Both the position numbers and the translations under genes were made by a program. A stretch of DNA of 64,000 nt from Archangium violaceum (lineage in GTDB: Bacteria > Myxococcota > Myxococcia > Myxococcales > Myxococcaceae): assembly GCF_016859125.1 (NCBI RefSeq), contig NZ_CP069338.1, positions 6,759,501 to 6,823,500 of the forward strand. Reading direction: 5' to 3'. Under the pieces are notes generated by a model that was not told where the DNA came from, ran no database searches, and was given only the letters and a program-made list of their open reading frames with translations. Shown here piece by piece: positions 8,868 through 17,746 of the stretch. Numbering within the stretch: the stretch's first letter is position 1; each line of letters starts with the position of its first letter.

Positions 8868-9581
8868 TCAAACGGCCTCGCGCCGCGCTCCACTCAGCGC
8901 CCATCCGATGGCGCCACCCTGCAGGTCGATCGCGATATGGATGAGGATGGGCCAGAGCAGGGATTCGGTGGTCGCGTAGAGCGCGCCGAGGAGCAGGCCG
9001 ACGGCCGTGGATTTCACCACCCCGGCGGCCCCCTGGTAGAGGTGGGCGAGACCGAAGACGAGCCCCGTGAGGATGACGGCGGGCCAGACTCCGAAGAACA
9101 CCGCCGCGTACCAGAGCAGGAAGCCGCGGTAGAGCACCTCCTCGCAAATGCCCGCGGTGACCGAGAGCGCCTGGAAGGTCCGGTACTCGCGTGAGGTCTG
9201 GGGAAGGAGGGTCGAAACAGAGCCCATCTGTGCGGCGAGTTGCGCGCGTCCCGCGTCGTCCAGGCGGTTGATGACGTGCCACTGGGAGAGCAGGAGCAGC
9301 AGCGCGAGCACGGTGGCGCCAGCACCGACCAGCGCCCCCGTGCCGCCCGAGAACACGAGCCCCAGCAGGGACCCCGGCCGGTTGGCGCTCCCCCAAAGGA
9401 GCAGCGTGAGCAGGACAAGGGACCACAGCGTCAACATCGTCAGGAGGTAGTCCCTCATCCTCGCGTCGGGTCGACCCTCCGCCGTGGCGCGCACGAGCAC
9501 CCGTTGACTCCACGAGCCATAGAGGGGGAAGGCGACGACGAGCCCAACGGCCATCAGGTGGTCCAGGCTCGAGAGCATCAT
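8868..9581 (-). CDS. CPBP-family intramembrane metalloprotease
   Basis: 237 residues with about six to seven hydrophobic segments. The CPBP (CAAX protease/Abi) signature motifs are present: EEVLYRG at ~145-151, GLAHLYQG at ~177-184 and HIAID at ~212-216, giving the Glu-Glu and His residues that bind the catalytic metal. Such proteases act on substrates inside the membrane, and many are linked to bacteriocin immunity or prenyl-protein processing. The substrate here is unknown. Its start overlaps the end of the upstream regulator gene by 4 bp, so the two are translationally coupled and the regulator probably controls this protease. Confidence 0.85.
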   Translation of the reverse strand: MMLSSLDHLMAVGLVVAFPLYGSWSQRVLVRATAEGRPDARMRDYLLTMLTLWSLVLLTLLLWGSANRPGSLLGLVFSGGTGALVGAGATVLALLLLLSQWHVINRLDDAGRAQLAAQMGSVSTLLPQTSREYRTFQALSVTAGICEEVLYRGFLLWYAAVFFGVWPAVILTGLVFGLAHLYQGAAGVVKSTAVGLLLGALYATTESLLWPILIHIAIDLQGGAIGWALSGARREAV

Positions 9582-10204
9582 CGTCCACTCCGTCGCGCCG
9601 GGGCGCGCTTCCGGGTTGCGTCTCCGAGTCCCGCTTCACGCGCGGGAGTGAGGATCAGCGTCACCGCGTACAGCGCGTCCTCCTTTCCGGCATCGCCCGT
9701 GGAGGTCAGCATCGTATGAATCGCGTCCAGGTGTTCATTGAGCTGGCGGAGCTTCTGGGCGCTCAGTCGGACCTTCGCGCGCACCGCCATGAGCTCGCGC
9801 TCGGGTCCGTCCCGCCGCAGCCCACTGGCGAGAATGGCCGCGGCGACCTCGCGAGTCGTGAGGCGCAGCATCGCCTGGCTCGCGCGCACCGCCGTCCGGA
9901 CCTCTCCCGGGGAGGCGGGGGCGTCCGTCAGCTGGAGACCCTCGGGGTGTATGGCATAGAGCTTCTCGCGGCTCCTGCCCTCGCCCACCTCGCCGGCCAC
10001 CCGCACCACTCCAGCGCGCTCCAGGACGTCCAGGTGGTGGTACAGGGCCTGCCGGCTCCTCCCGAGCCGCTCCGCCAGGACACGGACCGTCGCGGGGCCT
10101 TCAGCAAGCGCCCCCAATACCTCATGTCGCGCGGGTGAAGCGAGTGCCGCCAGCGCCCGCCGACCCGTCCGGGCGGAGTTCCGAGGGAGTGTCATGGCGG
10201 GCAT
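9578..10204 (-). CDS. ArsR-like winged-helix transcriptional regulator
   Basis: 208 residues. Residues ~15-80 form a winged helix: ALASPARHEVLGALAEG followed by VRVLAERLGRSRQALYHHLDVL and a VGEGRSREKLYA wing. The rest is a longer helical effector domain (~110-180) typical of HTH_20/ArsR-like regulators of membrane proteins. It forms an operon with the CPBP protease (ATGA-type overlap). A 7-bp inverted repeat 22 bp upstream of the start suggests autoregulation. An alternative start is the ATG at 10195. Ligand unknown. Confidence 0.8.
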   Translation of the reverse strand: MPAMTLPRNSARTGRRALAALASPARHEVLGALAEGPATVRVLAERLGRSRQALYHHLDVLERAGVVRVAGEVGEGRSREKLYAIHPEGLQLTDAPASPGEVRTAVRASQAMLRLTTREVAAAILASGLRRDGPERELMAVRAKVRLSAQKLRQLNEHLDAIHTMLTSTGDAGKEDALYAVTLILTPAREAGLGDATRKRAPARRSGR

Positions 10205-10225
10205 CGTAACGCGCCATCATTCCAA

Positions 10226-10244
10226 ATTCCATGTTTTATGGAAT
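10226..10244. promoter_or_regulatory. inverted repeat upstream of the ArsR-like regulator
   Basis: ATTCCAT and ATGGAAT are exact reverse complements separated by GTTTT. The site lies 22 bp before the regulator start, in an A+T-richer patch, and fits an autoregulatory operator. Confidence 0.55.
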
Positions 10245-10278
10245 GAACCACCCCGGCGGCGTCTTCTCGACCCCGCGC

Positions 10279-10842
10279 CTACGCCGCGAGGGCCGCCAGC
10301 ACGTCGGCGGTGTCCACCACGCGGCCGAACTCGGTCGCCAGGGTGGCGAGGTGCACGCGGTGCATGGTGTCCGCGTCGAACAGGGTGCCATCCGGTGCCC
10401 GCTGCGCCCAGGTGTGGCAGGCATCCCCCACCACCACCAGGTCGAAGCCCAGATTGGCCGCCATGCGCGCGGTGGTGGAGACGCACATGTCCGTGGCGAT
10501 GCCGAAGAGGACGACCTGCCGCACTCCGGCCGCATGCAGGCGTTCCTCCAGGTCGGTGCCGATGAAGGCGCTATTGACTGTCTTGGTGAGCAGCGGCTCG
10601 CCAGCGAGCGGCTCGAAGCCCGGCTTGAGCGCGTTGCCCGGCTGCCCCAGGCGCAGTGGCGAAGTGGGAGAGGGACTGTCATGGCGCACGATGACGAGTG
10701 GCCGCCCGGAGCGCCGCCAGGCCGCGAGCAACCGCAGTCCGTGAGCTTCCATGTGGGGGTTGTTGCGTGGGCCCCAGGACGGGTCGTCGAAGCCCTGCTG
10801 CACGTCGATGGAGATGAGCGCTGCGCGGTCGTGGAGTTCCAT
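10279..10842 (-). CDS. isochorismatase-like cysteine hydrolase
   Basis: 187 residues from ATG 10842 (GGGAG seven bases upstream). The N-terminus ALISIDVQQGFDD carries the catalytic Asp, VNSAFIGTDLEERL follows the Lys of LLTKTVNSAF, and GIATDMCVSTTARMA contains the nucleophilic Cys: the Asp-Lys-Cys triad of the isochorismatase/nicotinamidase superfamily. A cis-peptide-like GIATD precedes the Cys. Substrates in this family are isochorismate, nicotinamide, N-carbamoyl or other small amides; this member cannot be assigned more precisely. It is divergent, 136 bp away, from an Lrp/AsnC-type gene that may regulate it. Confidence 0.85.
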   Translation of the reverse strand: MELHDRAALISIDVQQGFDDPSWGPRNNPHMEAHGLRLLAAWRRSGRPLVIVRHDSPSPTSPLRLGQPGNALKPGFEPLAGEPLLTKTVNSAFIGTDLEERLHAAGVRQVVLFGIATDMCVSTTARMAANLGFDLVVVGDACHTWAQRAPDGTLFDADTMHRVHLATLATEFGRVVDTADVLAALAA

Positions 10843-10978
10843 GTGCTTGCTCCCGTGGGTGGGGAAGCGGCACCCTAGGGAGGAAGGCCGCCGGTCGACA
10901 GGTGGCGAAGTGCCGGTCCGCCGGCGGAGTGCCGGTGGGCGCCGGGAACGGGTCCACCCGAGGAGGGAGACGACAGAC

Positions 10979-11413
10979 ATGGCGCTGGACGAGCTGGACG
11001 GGCGCATCCTGGCCCTGCTGGAGGCCAACGGGCGGGAGTCCGCCACCAAGCTGGCGGCGAAGGTGGGCCTCTCGCGCTCCGCGGTCCAGGAGCGCGTGGC
11101 CCGGCTCGAGCGCGACGGCATCATCCAGGGCTACACCATCCGGCGGGGCAGCGGCGGGCCCCCGGCCGGGGTGGACGCCTACCTCTTCGTTCGGTTGGAC
11201 GGGCCGGCGTGCCCCCGCGTGGCTCCCCTGGTGCGCGAGCTGCCGGAGGTGCTCAGCGTCGAGTCGCTCGCCGGCGAGCTCGACATGCTCATCCGCGTGC
11301 GCGTCCCCGACATGACGGCCCTGAATGCACTGCGCGAGCGCGTGGCCCGCCTCCCCGAGGTGCGTACCGTCACCACCGCACCGGTGCTCGCCGTGCACCT
11401 GGACCGGCGCTGA
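10979..11413 (+). CDS. Lrp/AsnC-family transcriptional regulator
   Basis: 144 residues from ATG 10979, preceded by GAGGAGGGAG. Residues 1-60 are the DNA-binding part: LDELDGRILALLEANGRES then LAAKVGLSRSAVQERVARLERDGII. Residues ~70-140 form the RAM ligand-binding domain with the VLSVESLAGELDMLIRV pattern. Members assemble as dimers to octamers and sense amino acids. The divergent cysteine hydrolase is its probable target. Length (~145) is normal for the family. Confidence 0.88.
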   Translation: MALDELDGRILALLEANGRESATKLAAKVGLSRSAVQERVARLERDGIIQGYTIRRGSGGPPAGVDAYLFVRLDGPACPRVAPLVRELPEVLSVESLAGELDMLIRVRVPDMTALNALRERVARLPEVRTVTTAPVLAVHLDRR

Positions 11414-11455
11414 CACCACCGACCTTGTCGGCCTCCTCTCGAGCGAGCGGAGTCG

Positions 11456-14179
11456 CTAGGACTCGTCGCACGACAACCGGGCGTTCGCCCAGTCGGCGTG
11501 GTCGAAGTTCTTGCCGTCGCCGCCATCGGTGACCTGAAGGCTCAGCATGCGCACGCCGGAGACGCCGACGGAGAGCGGCCTGGCCGGTCCTTTGCCCCGG
11601 ATGACGCCGCTGTCATACAGCACCCCGCCATCACCGAGCACCTTGAAGGTCACCGAGCCCGTCTGAGTGGTTTCGTCGTCGAGCCCGATGTCGGCCGTGA
11701 AGCTCTGGCAGTTCCGGCCGAGGTAGATCGACACCTCCGAGGGCGCGTGCGTGCCCAGGCCCTTGGCGTAGGTGACTCCTCCCATGGACAGCGGATTGCC
11801 GTCGTCACTGGCCGCCTCGCCGTTGGACCGGTCTCGTTCGACCGGGCCGTACCCATTGGTCTCGGAGAGGAACGGAAGAGCGCTGACGTAGGGGCTCCCG
11901 GTGGGTGCTGGCGGCAGAACGAAGGCCCGCAGGGCCTGCTCCACATGCACCCGTGGCGTGCCCGCCGCATCGCCGGGCAACCGGAACTCCGCCGCGATCG
12001 GAAGGTCGATGTTGCCGAACCTGCCGTTTCCACCCCCCGGATCGAGCCGGACCGTCCAGCGCCCCTGGAGGCTCTCCCCGGGAGCCATGGAGGACCGGGT
12101 GAGCTCCTCGCCCAGGGACGACCAGCCGATGGGAGGACGAACGCTGAATGTGACGTCGCGGATCGACGTGCTCGCCGGAGCGGTGAAGGTGCCGGAGACC
12201 TCCAGGATGGACCCGCTCTCGACATCCACCGGCCCGGTCGGCGTGACGGTCAGCCCGCTCGGAGGAACCTGCCGGATGGGCTCGTCGCAGGTCTGTCGGC
12301 CCGGGCTATAGCGGCAGATGATCGCCGCGAACCCGCCGTGGCGGCGCACGTTCACCGATAGCGTGTTGAACGAGCCCATGATCCACCGGTCCCTGAGCAC
12401 GTCGGTGCGCTGCTCGCCAGCGTCGTCGCGGACCACCTCCACGAGCCACTGGCCCGCGCCGAGGAAGCGCAGCGGCGCGGAGACCGTCCGCGGCTCACCG
12501 GCCGCGATCGCCCCTACGAACCACCGGTCCCCCCTGCGCCGGGCGATCACCGCTTCGTTGCTGGGGTTGCCCGCCACGAACCGGGTCTCGTCCCACGCCG
12601 TCGGAACCTGGTTGAGGAAACGCAGCGCTTGCGGATGGCGCTCGTAGACTTCCGGCTTGTCGGCGAGATGCTGCCATCCGGACTCGTAGGCCACCGACAG
12701 CGCCACTTCGTGTGCGATCGACGCCTCCCGGTTGGCGGCCTCGAAGGTGACCGGGGTGTAGTCCATCGAGCCGACCACGTTGCGGGTGAAGACCTGCACG
12801 GGGTTGGTGTTCGGCGACGGCCAGTTCTCCGCACCCCGGACGGCCTCCATGGTCATCACGTGCGGCCAGGTGCGCGCCAGACCATGTGGGATCGTCGAGC
12901 CGTGGAAGTTGATCATCAGCCGCAGCTGCGCGGTCCGCTCCAGCACGGCGTCGTACCACTGGTAGCGCGACTGGGAGTCGGACTCCATGAAGTCGACCTT
13001 GACGCCCTTGACGCCCCAGGACCGCACCAGCGGCAGCCAGGAATCGCGCTCCTGAGGAGTGTCCAGCCGGGTCCAGTGGAACCACAGCAGGATGTCGACC
13101 CCCTTGGCGCGTGCGTAGCGGGTCAGCTCGGGTACCCAGGTGCTGCTCCAGCCCTCGTCGACCAGGACGTAGGACCAGCCGTTGCGCGCGGCGAAGTCCA
13201 CGTAGGCCTTCTGCCGTTCGAAGTTGCCCGGGCTCGAATTCTCGCTCAACCAGGACCAGGCGGACTTGCCGGGGTGGATCCACGAGGTGTCGGTGAACCG
13301 GGCAGGGGAGGCGAGGTCATCCACCAGGGTCGACCCGGTCACCGTCGCGAGGTCGCCGATGATCGCGGTGCGCCAGGGGGTCCGCAGCGCTCCCGGGGAG
13401 TGGACCTGCGCGTCGGCCAGCACGACCTGGTAGGAGCCGGAACCCTTGTGCACGAGCCGGCTGCCCGCATAGCGGCCGTCCACATCGGACTCGGTGAGCA
13501 GCACGAAGCTGTCGCCGACCTTGAACAGGGAGGGGTAGCCGTAGTCACGGGCCGGCGCGGCGCCCGCCGTTGTCTCGATCCGGGCCTGCTCGTACTGCGC
13601 GTTGTAGGGCAGGAGCCACGCGGTGGAGGTGGCCGGCACCGAGAACGCGGACGCCTCTCCCGTCACCGTGACCCCGGTCGGGTCGGGAACCTCGTAACGG
13701 TAGGCGACTCCGTCCGCGGAGACCCGTACGAGCAGATCCAGACGCGCACCGTTGGCGTTCGCGAAGGCCAGCCGTGTCTCGGTCATCAACGACGAGCGTA
13801 CGCGCCGTTTCCCGGTCGTCATGGCGTACTGCTCGAGCACCGTGCGATCGCTGCGCCCCAGCGGGCTCAGCCCCCGGGTGAGATCGGCCTGGGTGGTTTG
13901 CAGACCCACCGCCGCCGGAGCAAGGACCGTCTGGACGCCCCGGAACGCGGACAGGGTCAGTGTTCCGCTCGAGGGATTGAGCTCCACCCTCGCGGAGGGT
14001 GCACCCACGTTGGGCGCGGTGATCGTCCAGGATCTCTCCGCGATGATCGTCCGGATGGGGTTTTCAGCGGCGAAGCCGATCGCCGGGACCGCGGTGTTGA
14101 GCACGAGCGCCGTAGCAGCTCCGGCGACCCGCGAAGACTTGATTCTCGATAGCGGTGTCCGCTTCAACTTGTTCTCCAA
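11456..14179 (-). CDS. secreted GH97-type glycosidase with NPCBM carbohydrate-binding module
   Basis: 907 residues, starting at a TTG codon (14179) with a signal peptide (GAATALVLNTAVPAIGFA). Residues ~45-290 form the GH97 N-terminal beta-sandwich. The central barrel has KSAWSWLSENSSPG (~305-318), LVDEGW (~339) and GVKVDFMESD (~392-401) with Asp396 in the position of the nucleophile of retaining GH97 enzymes (alpha-galactosidase-like), and MEAVRGAENWP. A NEW3-like region (~650-750) is followed by an NPCBM module (~775-905; GLGTHAPSEVSIYLG). It likely cleaves alpha-galactosides outside the cell. The domain set is common in actinobacteria, so transfer is possible. Confidence 0.88.
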   Translation of the reverse strand: MENKLKRTPLSRIKSSRVAGAATALVLNTAVPAIGFAAENPIRTIIAERSWTITAPNVGAPSARVELNPSSGTLTLSAFRGVQTVLAPAAVGLQTTQADLTRGLSPLGRSDRTVLEQYAMTTGKRRVRSSLMTETRLAFANANGARLDLLVRVSADGVAYRYEVPDPTGVTVTGEASAFSVPATSTAWLLPYNAQYEQARIETTAGAAPARDYGYPSLFKVGDSFVLLTESDVDGRYAGSRLVHKGSGSYQVVLADAQVHSPGALRTPWRTAIIGDLATVTGSTLVDDLASPARFTDTSWIHPGKSAWSWLSENSSPGNFERQKAYVDFAARNGWSYVLVDEGWSSTWVPELTRYARAKGVDILLWFHWTRLDTPQERDSWLPLVRSWGVKGVKVDFMESDSQSRYQWYDAVLERTAQLRLMINFHGSTIPHGLARTWPHVMTMEAVRGAENWPSPNTNPVQVFTRNVVGSMDYTPVTFEAANREASIAHEVALSVAYESGWQHLADKPEVYERHPQALRFLNQVPTAWDETRFVAGNPSNEAVIARRRGDRWFVGAIAAGEPRTVSAPLRFLGAGQWLVEVVRDDAGEQRTDVLRDRWIMGSFNTLSVNVRRHGGFAAIICRYSPGRQTCDEPIRQVPPSGLTVTPTGPVDVESGSILEVSGTFTAPASTSIRDVTFSVRPPIGWSSLGEELTRSSMAPGESLQGRWTVRLDPGGGNGRFGNIDLPIAAEFRLPGDAAGTPRVHVEQALRAFVLPPAPTGSPYVSALPFLSETNGYGPVERDRSNGEAASDDGNPLSMGGVTYAKGLGTHAPSEVSIYLGRNCQSFTADIGLDDETTQTGSVTFKVLGDGGVLYDSGVIRGKGPARPLSVGVSGVRMLSLQVTDGGDGKNFDHADWANARLSCDES

Positions 14180-14324
14180 TGCTCGACGGTGGGAATTCCT
14201 GGCATCACCGTGAAATCATGGAGAACAGCTCCTTCGGTGTCGAGCTGTGAAGATGCAGGGGATGCGTTCCGCACGACACCCGACACAACGACAGCCCGAA
14301 TCTGGCTGCCGTTTCGTTGGCCTT

Positions 14325-14352
14325 GCCACGCCGAGGACTTCTCCGGCGTGGC
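14325..14352. terminator. hairpin between GH97 and S15-like genes
   Basis: GCCACGCC at 14325-14332 pairs with GGCGTGGC at 14345-14352, with a partly complementary loop. It lies just after the stop of the S15-like gene (minus strand) and upstream of the GH97 gene. There is no clear T-run, so a Rho-independent terminator is only probable. Confidence 0.4.
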
Positions 14353-14377
14353 GTTCTCATTTCCAGCGTGCCTCGTT

Positions 14378-15949
14378 TCACTTCAACGGCAGAGACACAT
14401 AGGACGGGCTGCTCGTCGATGAGGAGAACTTCATCGTGGAGAAGCTCGGCGCCTTGTCCGCGTAGAGCGGATCGACGGTATCGATGACGAGCGAGAGGCG
14501 ATGGCCGCTTGGAACGTCATAGGCCGTCGCCGGGAAGTCCACATCCACGGTATGGGGCTGGCCAGCGACGGCGTCTCGGAGCGTGACCGCGACGTGCGTG
14601 ACGAGGCTCCCCGTTCCTCCCCAGTCCGTATCATAGAGGTAGGCGATGACTGTCGTCTGCCCGGAGCTGCCCGGAGTGACGGTCAGGCGCAGGTGCGCGG
14701 CTCCGCGCACGCGTTGCGGACTCGTCAGCCAGTCCGATTGCCAGACGCCCGCGTTGGACCGGTCCACCGCCGGAATCCACGCCATGGGGGGTTCACCCGT
14801 GATGGCCTCCACGCCGTTCGTCAGCATCAACAGGCCTCCGTTGGCGACGGTGTCATCGCCCGCGACAATCGTTGCGCTCCAGTCCGTCTGCGAGCCCGCC
14901 GCGAGTTCGCCCTCCTTGCTCCACCAGTGCACATCGCTCAGGTTGTAGCGCGCGGTGCTCGTCGAGACAGTGCTCCACGACGGGTACGACTCATAAGAGC
15001 CCTGGCCCCGGAGCTGGAGCTGAACCGGGTTCTCCGAGGCGATGCCCGTGTTCACGCCACGCAGGTACTGGTCGAACCAGCGACGCGTGCTCGTCCAGGC
15101 GTCATTGGGCAGGCCGAGGATGCCGGTCAGCTCGGCGATGGCGTGGTCACCCGGGCGGAGCTCCAGCCGCTTCGGACCCGACAGCCGGGTGAAGAAGTCG
15201 GTGAGTTGATTCGGCCCGAAGAAGCTGTCGCCGTACGCGTTGGCCATGAGGATTGCGGGGCGGTTCGCGTTGATACGCTCCAGGTACGTCGCGGCGCTGC
15301 GCACCTGGGCGTAGGCGATGATGTCGGGTACGTTCTGGTTGGCGAAGAAGTCCGAGAGGGCTTGCTGCAGCTCCGCCGACGGCCGTCCCGTCAGCTGCGC
15401 CGAGAGCGCCAGCAGCCCGGCGCTCTGCAGATGGCGCGTCTGGTTCGAGAACAGCGAGTACGTGAGGTCCGTCCAGCCGCTCAACGCGGCCACGGCGCGG
15501 ATGCGCGAATCGAAGGCCGAGCCAATCAGCGCCATCCCCGCGCCATAGGAGACGCCCGCCGCACCGATGCGAGCCGGATCCGCGGGGGTGTTGACGAGCG
15601 TCCAGTTGATGACTTCGGTCAGGTCGCCGATGTCCTTGGGCCCCGCCGTGTCGATGGCGCCCCCCGACGCGTAGAAGCCTCGCGGGGTGTACGAGACCAC
15701 CACGTACCCGGCATCGGCGAACTGCTGTGCCTGCACGAAGTACTCCAGGTTGGGCATCGCCCAGCTGGTGATGAAGATGATGGCCGGGTACCGCCCCGGC
15801 GTATCCGGCGTATAGACGATGCTCTTGAGATTCACTCCATCTCGCGTGGTGATGTCGACGATACGCAGGGACGAGGACGCGGACGCGGGAGTGGCGATAA
15901 TGCACAGCGATAGAACCGCGGATACTGCGATTGCACGCAGCCAGGACAT
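14378..15949 (-). CDS. secreted S15/CocE-like serine hydrolase
   Basis: 523 residues from ATG 15949, chosen because AGGAGGAG lies directly upstream and the protein then starts with a signal peptide (IAVSAVLSLCIIATPASA). The N-terminal alpha/beta hydrolase core has GAAGVSYGAGMALIG with nucleophile Ser at ~134, an Asp near NAYGDSFFG and a His in RPGDHAIAEL. The C-terminal ~200 residues form the jelly-roll (X-Pro dipeptidyl-peptidase C-terminal domain) seen in the CocE/NonD and PepX families. It could be an esterase or dipeptidyl peptidase; substrate unknown. It precedes the GH97 gene on the same strand, about 200 bp apart. Confidence 0.85.
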   Translation of the reverse strand: MSWLRAIAVSAVLSLCIIATPASASSSLRIVDITTRDGVNLKSIVYTPDTPGRYPAIIFITSWAMPNLEYFVQAQQFADAGYVVVSYTPRGFYASGGAIDTAGPKDIGDLTEVINWTLVNTPADPARIGAAGVSYGAGMALIGSAFDSRIRAVAALSGWTDLTYSLFSNQTRHLQSAGLLALSAQLTGRPSAELQQALSDFFANQNVPDIIAYAQVRSAATYLERINANRPAILMANAYGDSFFGPNQLTDFFTRLSGPKRLELRPGDHAIAELTGILGLPNDAWTSTRRWFDQYLRGVNTGIASENPVQLQLRGQGSYESYPSWSTVSTSTARYNLSDVHWWSKEGELAAGSQTDWSATIVAGDDTVANGGLLMLTNGVEAITGEPPMAWIPAVDRSNAGVWQSDWLTSPQRVRGAAHLRLTVTPGSSGQTTVIAYLYDTDWGGTGSLVTHVAVTLRDAVAGQPHTVDVDFPATAYDVPSGHRLSLVIDTVDPLYADKAPSFSTMKFSSSTSSPSYVSLPLK

Positions 15950-16320
15950 GCACTCCTCCTGCAGGGGGTAGTGGTCGGACACGACACTGACAGGTAGATG
16001 CGGATTTGAATGTCAATCCAAAGTCATCGATTCACAGACTTCGCCCTATTCGCTTCGGTGCCAGCAACTCGCCGGACCGCAGCTCCGATAAATGGCGATC
16101 CTAGAGGGGTTGGCTCTGTTTCGCCCCCTCCCAAAGGAGGGGCGTCGCAGCCGCGCGGCCATGGGTCATGAAGGAATGGCTGGGAGTCGCCCGGTTCCGT
16201 GGACACCCGAGAGATGATGGGATGGGAGCGGCATGCGCCTTGGTTTCCCCATGCTGGCCGTTCCCGCCTGCCTCTTCGTGGCGGACTCGGTCATGGAGCA
16301 GTTGGACGATGAGCCATCCC

Positions 16321-16443
16321 TCATCCGCGGTGCGCGTACGGTGGCGCGGTGCGCAGGCGGGGGTCCTCCACCGGCCTGCCTACGGCGAAATGGTAGAGCG
16401 TCTGGAAGCGACGGTCCTGGAGGCCCAGCACGCGGTGCAGCGC
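16321..16443 (-). pseudogene. C-terminal remnant of a nitroreductase/SagB-like protein
   Basis: The minus strand reads ALHRVLGLQDRRFQTLYHF, AVGRPVEDPRLRTAPPYAHR and then stops at 16321-16323. The pattern L-Y-H-F-x-V-G-x-P-V-E-D-x-R-L-x-T-x-P-P-Y is typical of the C-terminus of SagB-type/nitroreductase-fold oxidoreductases. The same frame has a stop just upstream and no start, and the FMN-binding N-terminal part is absent. A truncated relic. Confidence 0.45.
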
Positions 16444-16506
16444 ATTAGGCGAGCGTCACCTCGACCGGGTCCTGGGGAATGGTTCGGGTCATCCCCATCC
16501 CGGTGA

Positions 16507-16683
16507 TCACCGTCGGGTGTCGAGGCCCAGCAGCCGGTCGAGGGGGCACACCCGGGTGATGGCCGTCTCGGCCAGGAGTGCGCCGCCCATCATCGCGACC
16601 AGTCCCGGCAGCCGCCCCTGGCGACCGCGCATCCGAAGTAGCCTGCTGGAGAGCGCCTCACCCCCCACCCGCCCAATGCCCGG
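16507..16683 (-). pseudogene. DUF2892-like membrane segment remnant
   Basis: The minus strand reads a hydrophobic tail LPGLVAMMGGALLAETAITR followed by VCPLDRLLGLDTRR and stop. G-G-A-L-L...T-x-x-C-P-L-x-R-L-L-G is the pattern of DUF2892 (YgaP-like inner membrane) segments. The N-terminal half is not recognisable and no ribosome site precedes it. Probably a fragment. Confidence 0.4.
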
Positions 16684-16710
16684 GAGCCGGAGCCGCCCTA
16701 CCGTACCCGC

Positions 16711-16893
16711 ATGCTGGGACGAACACTTGGCATGGGATTGCTGGCTGGGGCCGCCGGCGTGGCATTGATGACGTTGGGAGAGAAGCTCGAGCAGCGCTTC
16801 ACCAGGCGACCGAACTCGTACGTGCCCGCACACACACTGGAGCGGCTCCTGAGGCTACCGCACAGGCCGGACCGCGATCGCTGGGGGCTCAAC
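16711..16893 (+). pseudogene. truncated conserved membrane protein
   Basis: ATG 16711 starts MLGRTLGMGLLAGAAGVALM, TLGEKLEQRFTRRPNSYVPA, then HTLERLLRLPHRPDRDRWGL. These 60 residues look like the intact start of a small conserved integral membrane protein. After ~16893 the reading turns into low-quality Pro/Arg/Ser sequence, so the remaining membrane helices are missing. It is divergent from the DUF2892 remnant. Regarded as a 3'-deleted gene. Confidence 0.45.
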
Positions 16894-17000
16894 CATTGGA
16901 CATGGCTCCCCCCGGCTTCCAGGCCGCAGCCCGGTCTGTTTCGAACTCACTCCAGGCGCAATGCACCTGACACCGTGGCGGCCCCGTTGGGCTCCCTGCC

Positions 17001-17525
17001 TCAGATGGGGTCGAGGTCGATGTCACAGCCGATCTTCTCGCCGAGCGTCGCCAGCTCCTCACGCATCCTGCGGGCGCTCGTGCCCTGCGGAAGGGTGATG
17101 ACGCCCTCGAGCACGAAGAGCGGCGTCCCCGCGAAGGGCGCCGACTCGATCCGCGTCTCCAGTTCCTCGATATTGATGGAGTGCTGACGGAGGAGCGCGG
17201 TCACTCGGGAGGCGATGCCGGGCTGATCGTTGCTGTAGACCTTGAGCCGGTAGGGGACGCGGCCGGAGGCGCTGGAGGTGGCGGCGGCCGCCTCATACAT
17301 CTCGAGGCGGAGCCCCATCCCGGTGCCTTCGCTCTCGAGCTTGCTCCGGAGCGAGGCGAGCGACTCGGGGGGGCCCTCGATGAGGGCCAGCAGGGCGAAG
17401 TGGCCGCGCAGATTGACCATGCGGCTGTCGGCGAGGCTGGCGCCGACGTCATACACGTGACGGGTGAGATCGGCGACGAGCCCAGGGCGATCGGGACCAA
17501 CCGCGGTGACGATGAGCTGAGGCAT
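17001..17525 (-). CDS. ACT-domain protein related to GcvR-type amino-acid-responsive regulators
   Basis: 174 residues with two ACT domains: VTAVGPDRPGLVADLTRHVY (~4-23) and LKVYSNDQPGIASRVTALLR (~95-114), followed by INIEELETRIESAPFAGTPL. This two-ACT layout matches the glycine cleavage repressor GcvR family, in which amino acids bind between ACT domains. The ATG at 17525 gives the usual family start (MPQLIVTAVG), although no clear ribosome site precedes it. It stands alone, so its partner and ligand are not shown by context. Confidence 0.8.
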   Translation of the reverse strand: MPQLIVTAVGPDRPGLVADLTRHVYDVGASLADSRMVNLRGHFALLALIEGPPESLASLRSKLESEGTGMGLRLEMYEAAAATSSASGRVPYRLKVYSNDQPGIASRVTALLRQHSINIEELETRIESAPFAGTPLFVLEGVITLPQGTSARRMREELATLGEKIGCDIDLDPI

Positions 17526-17746
17526 GGCCGGGACCATACAACCCTGCTCGGGGGCTCGAACGCGCATTCAGCGCGGAGTGGGCTCGACCTGTCAGAAGCG
17601 GACGTTCCGTCGTCCTGTCCGAGGTTTTTTTGTCGTTCGAAGCCACCAGCGGCGCACTCTGGTGGCGGGCCTGCTGCTGCTCCTCTTCCTCGCGGCGGGG
17701 CAGCATGCGCTTTGGCTTCTCCTGGGCCACCCCTCCCCGCGGCACC

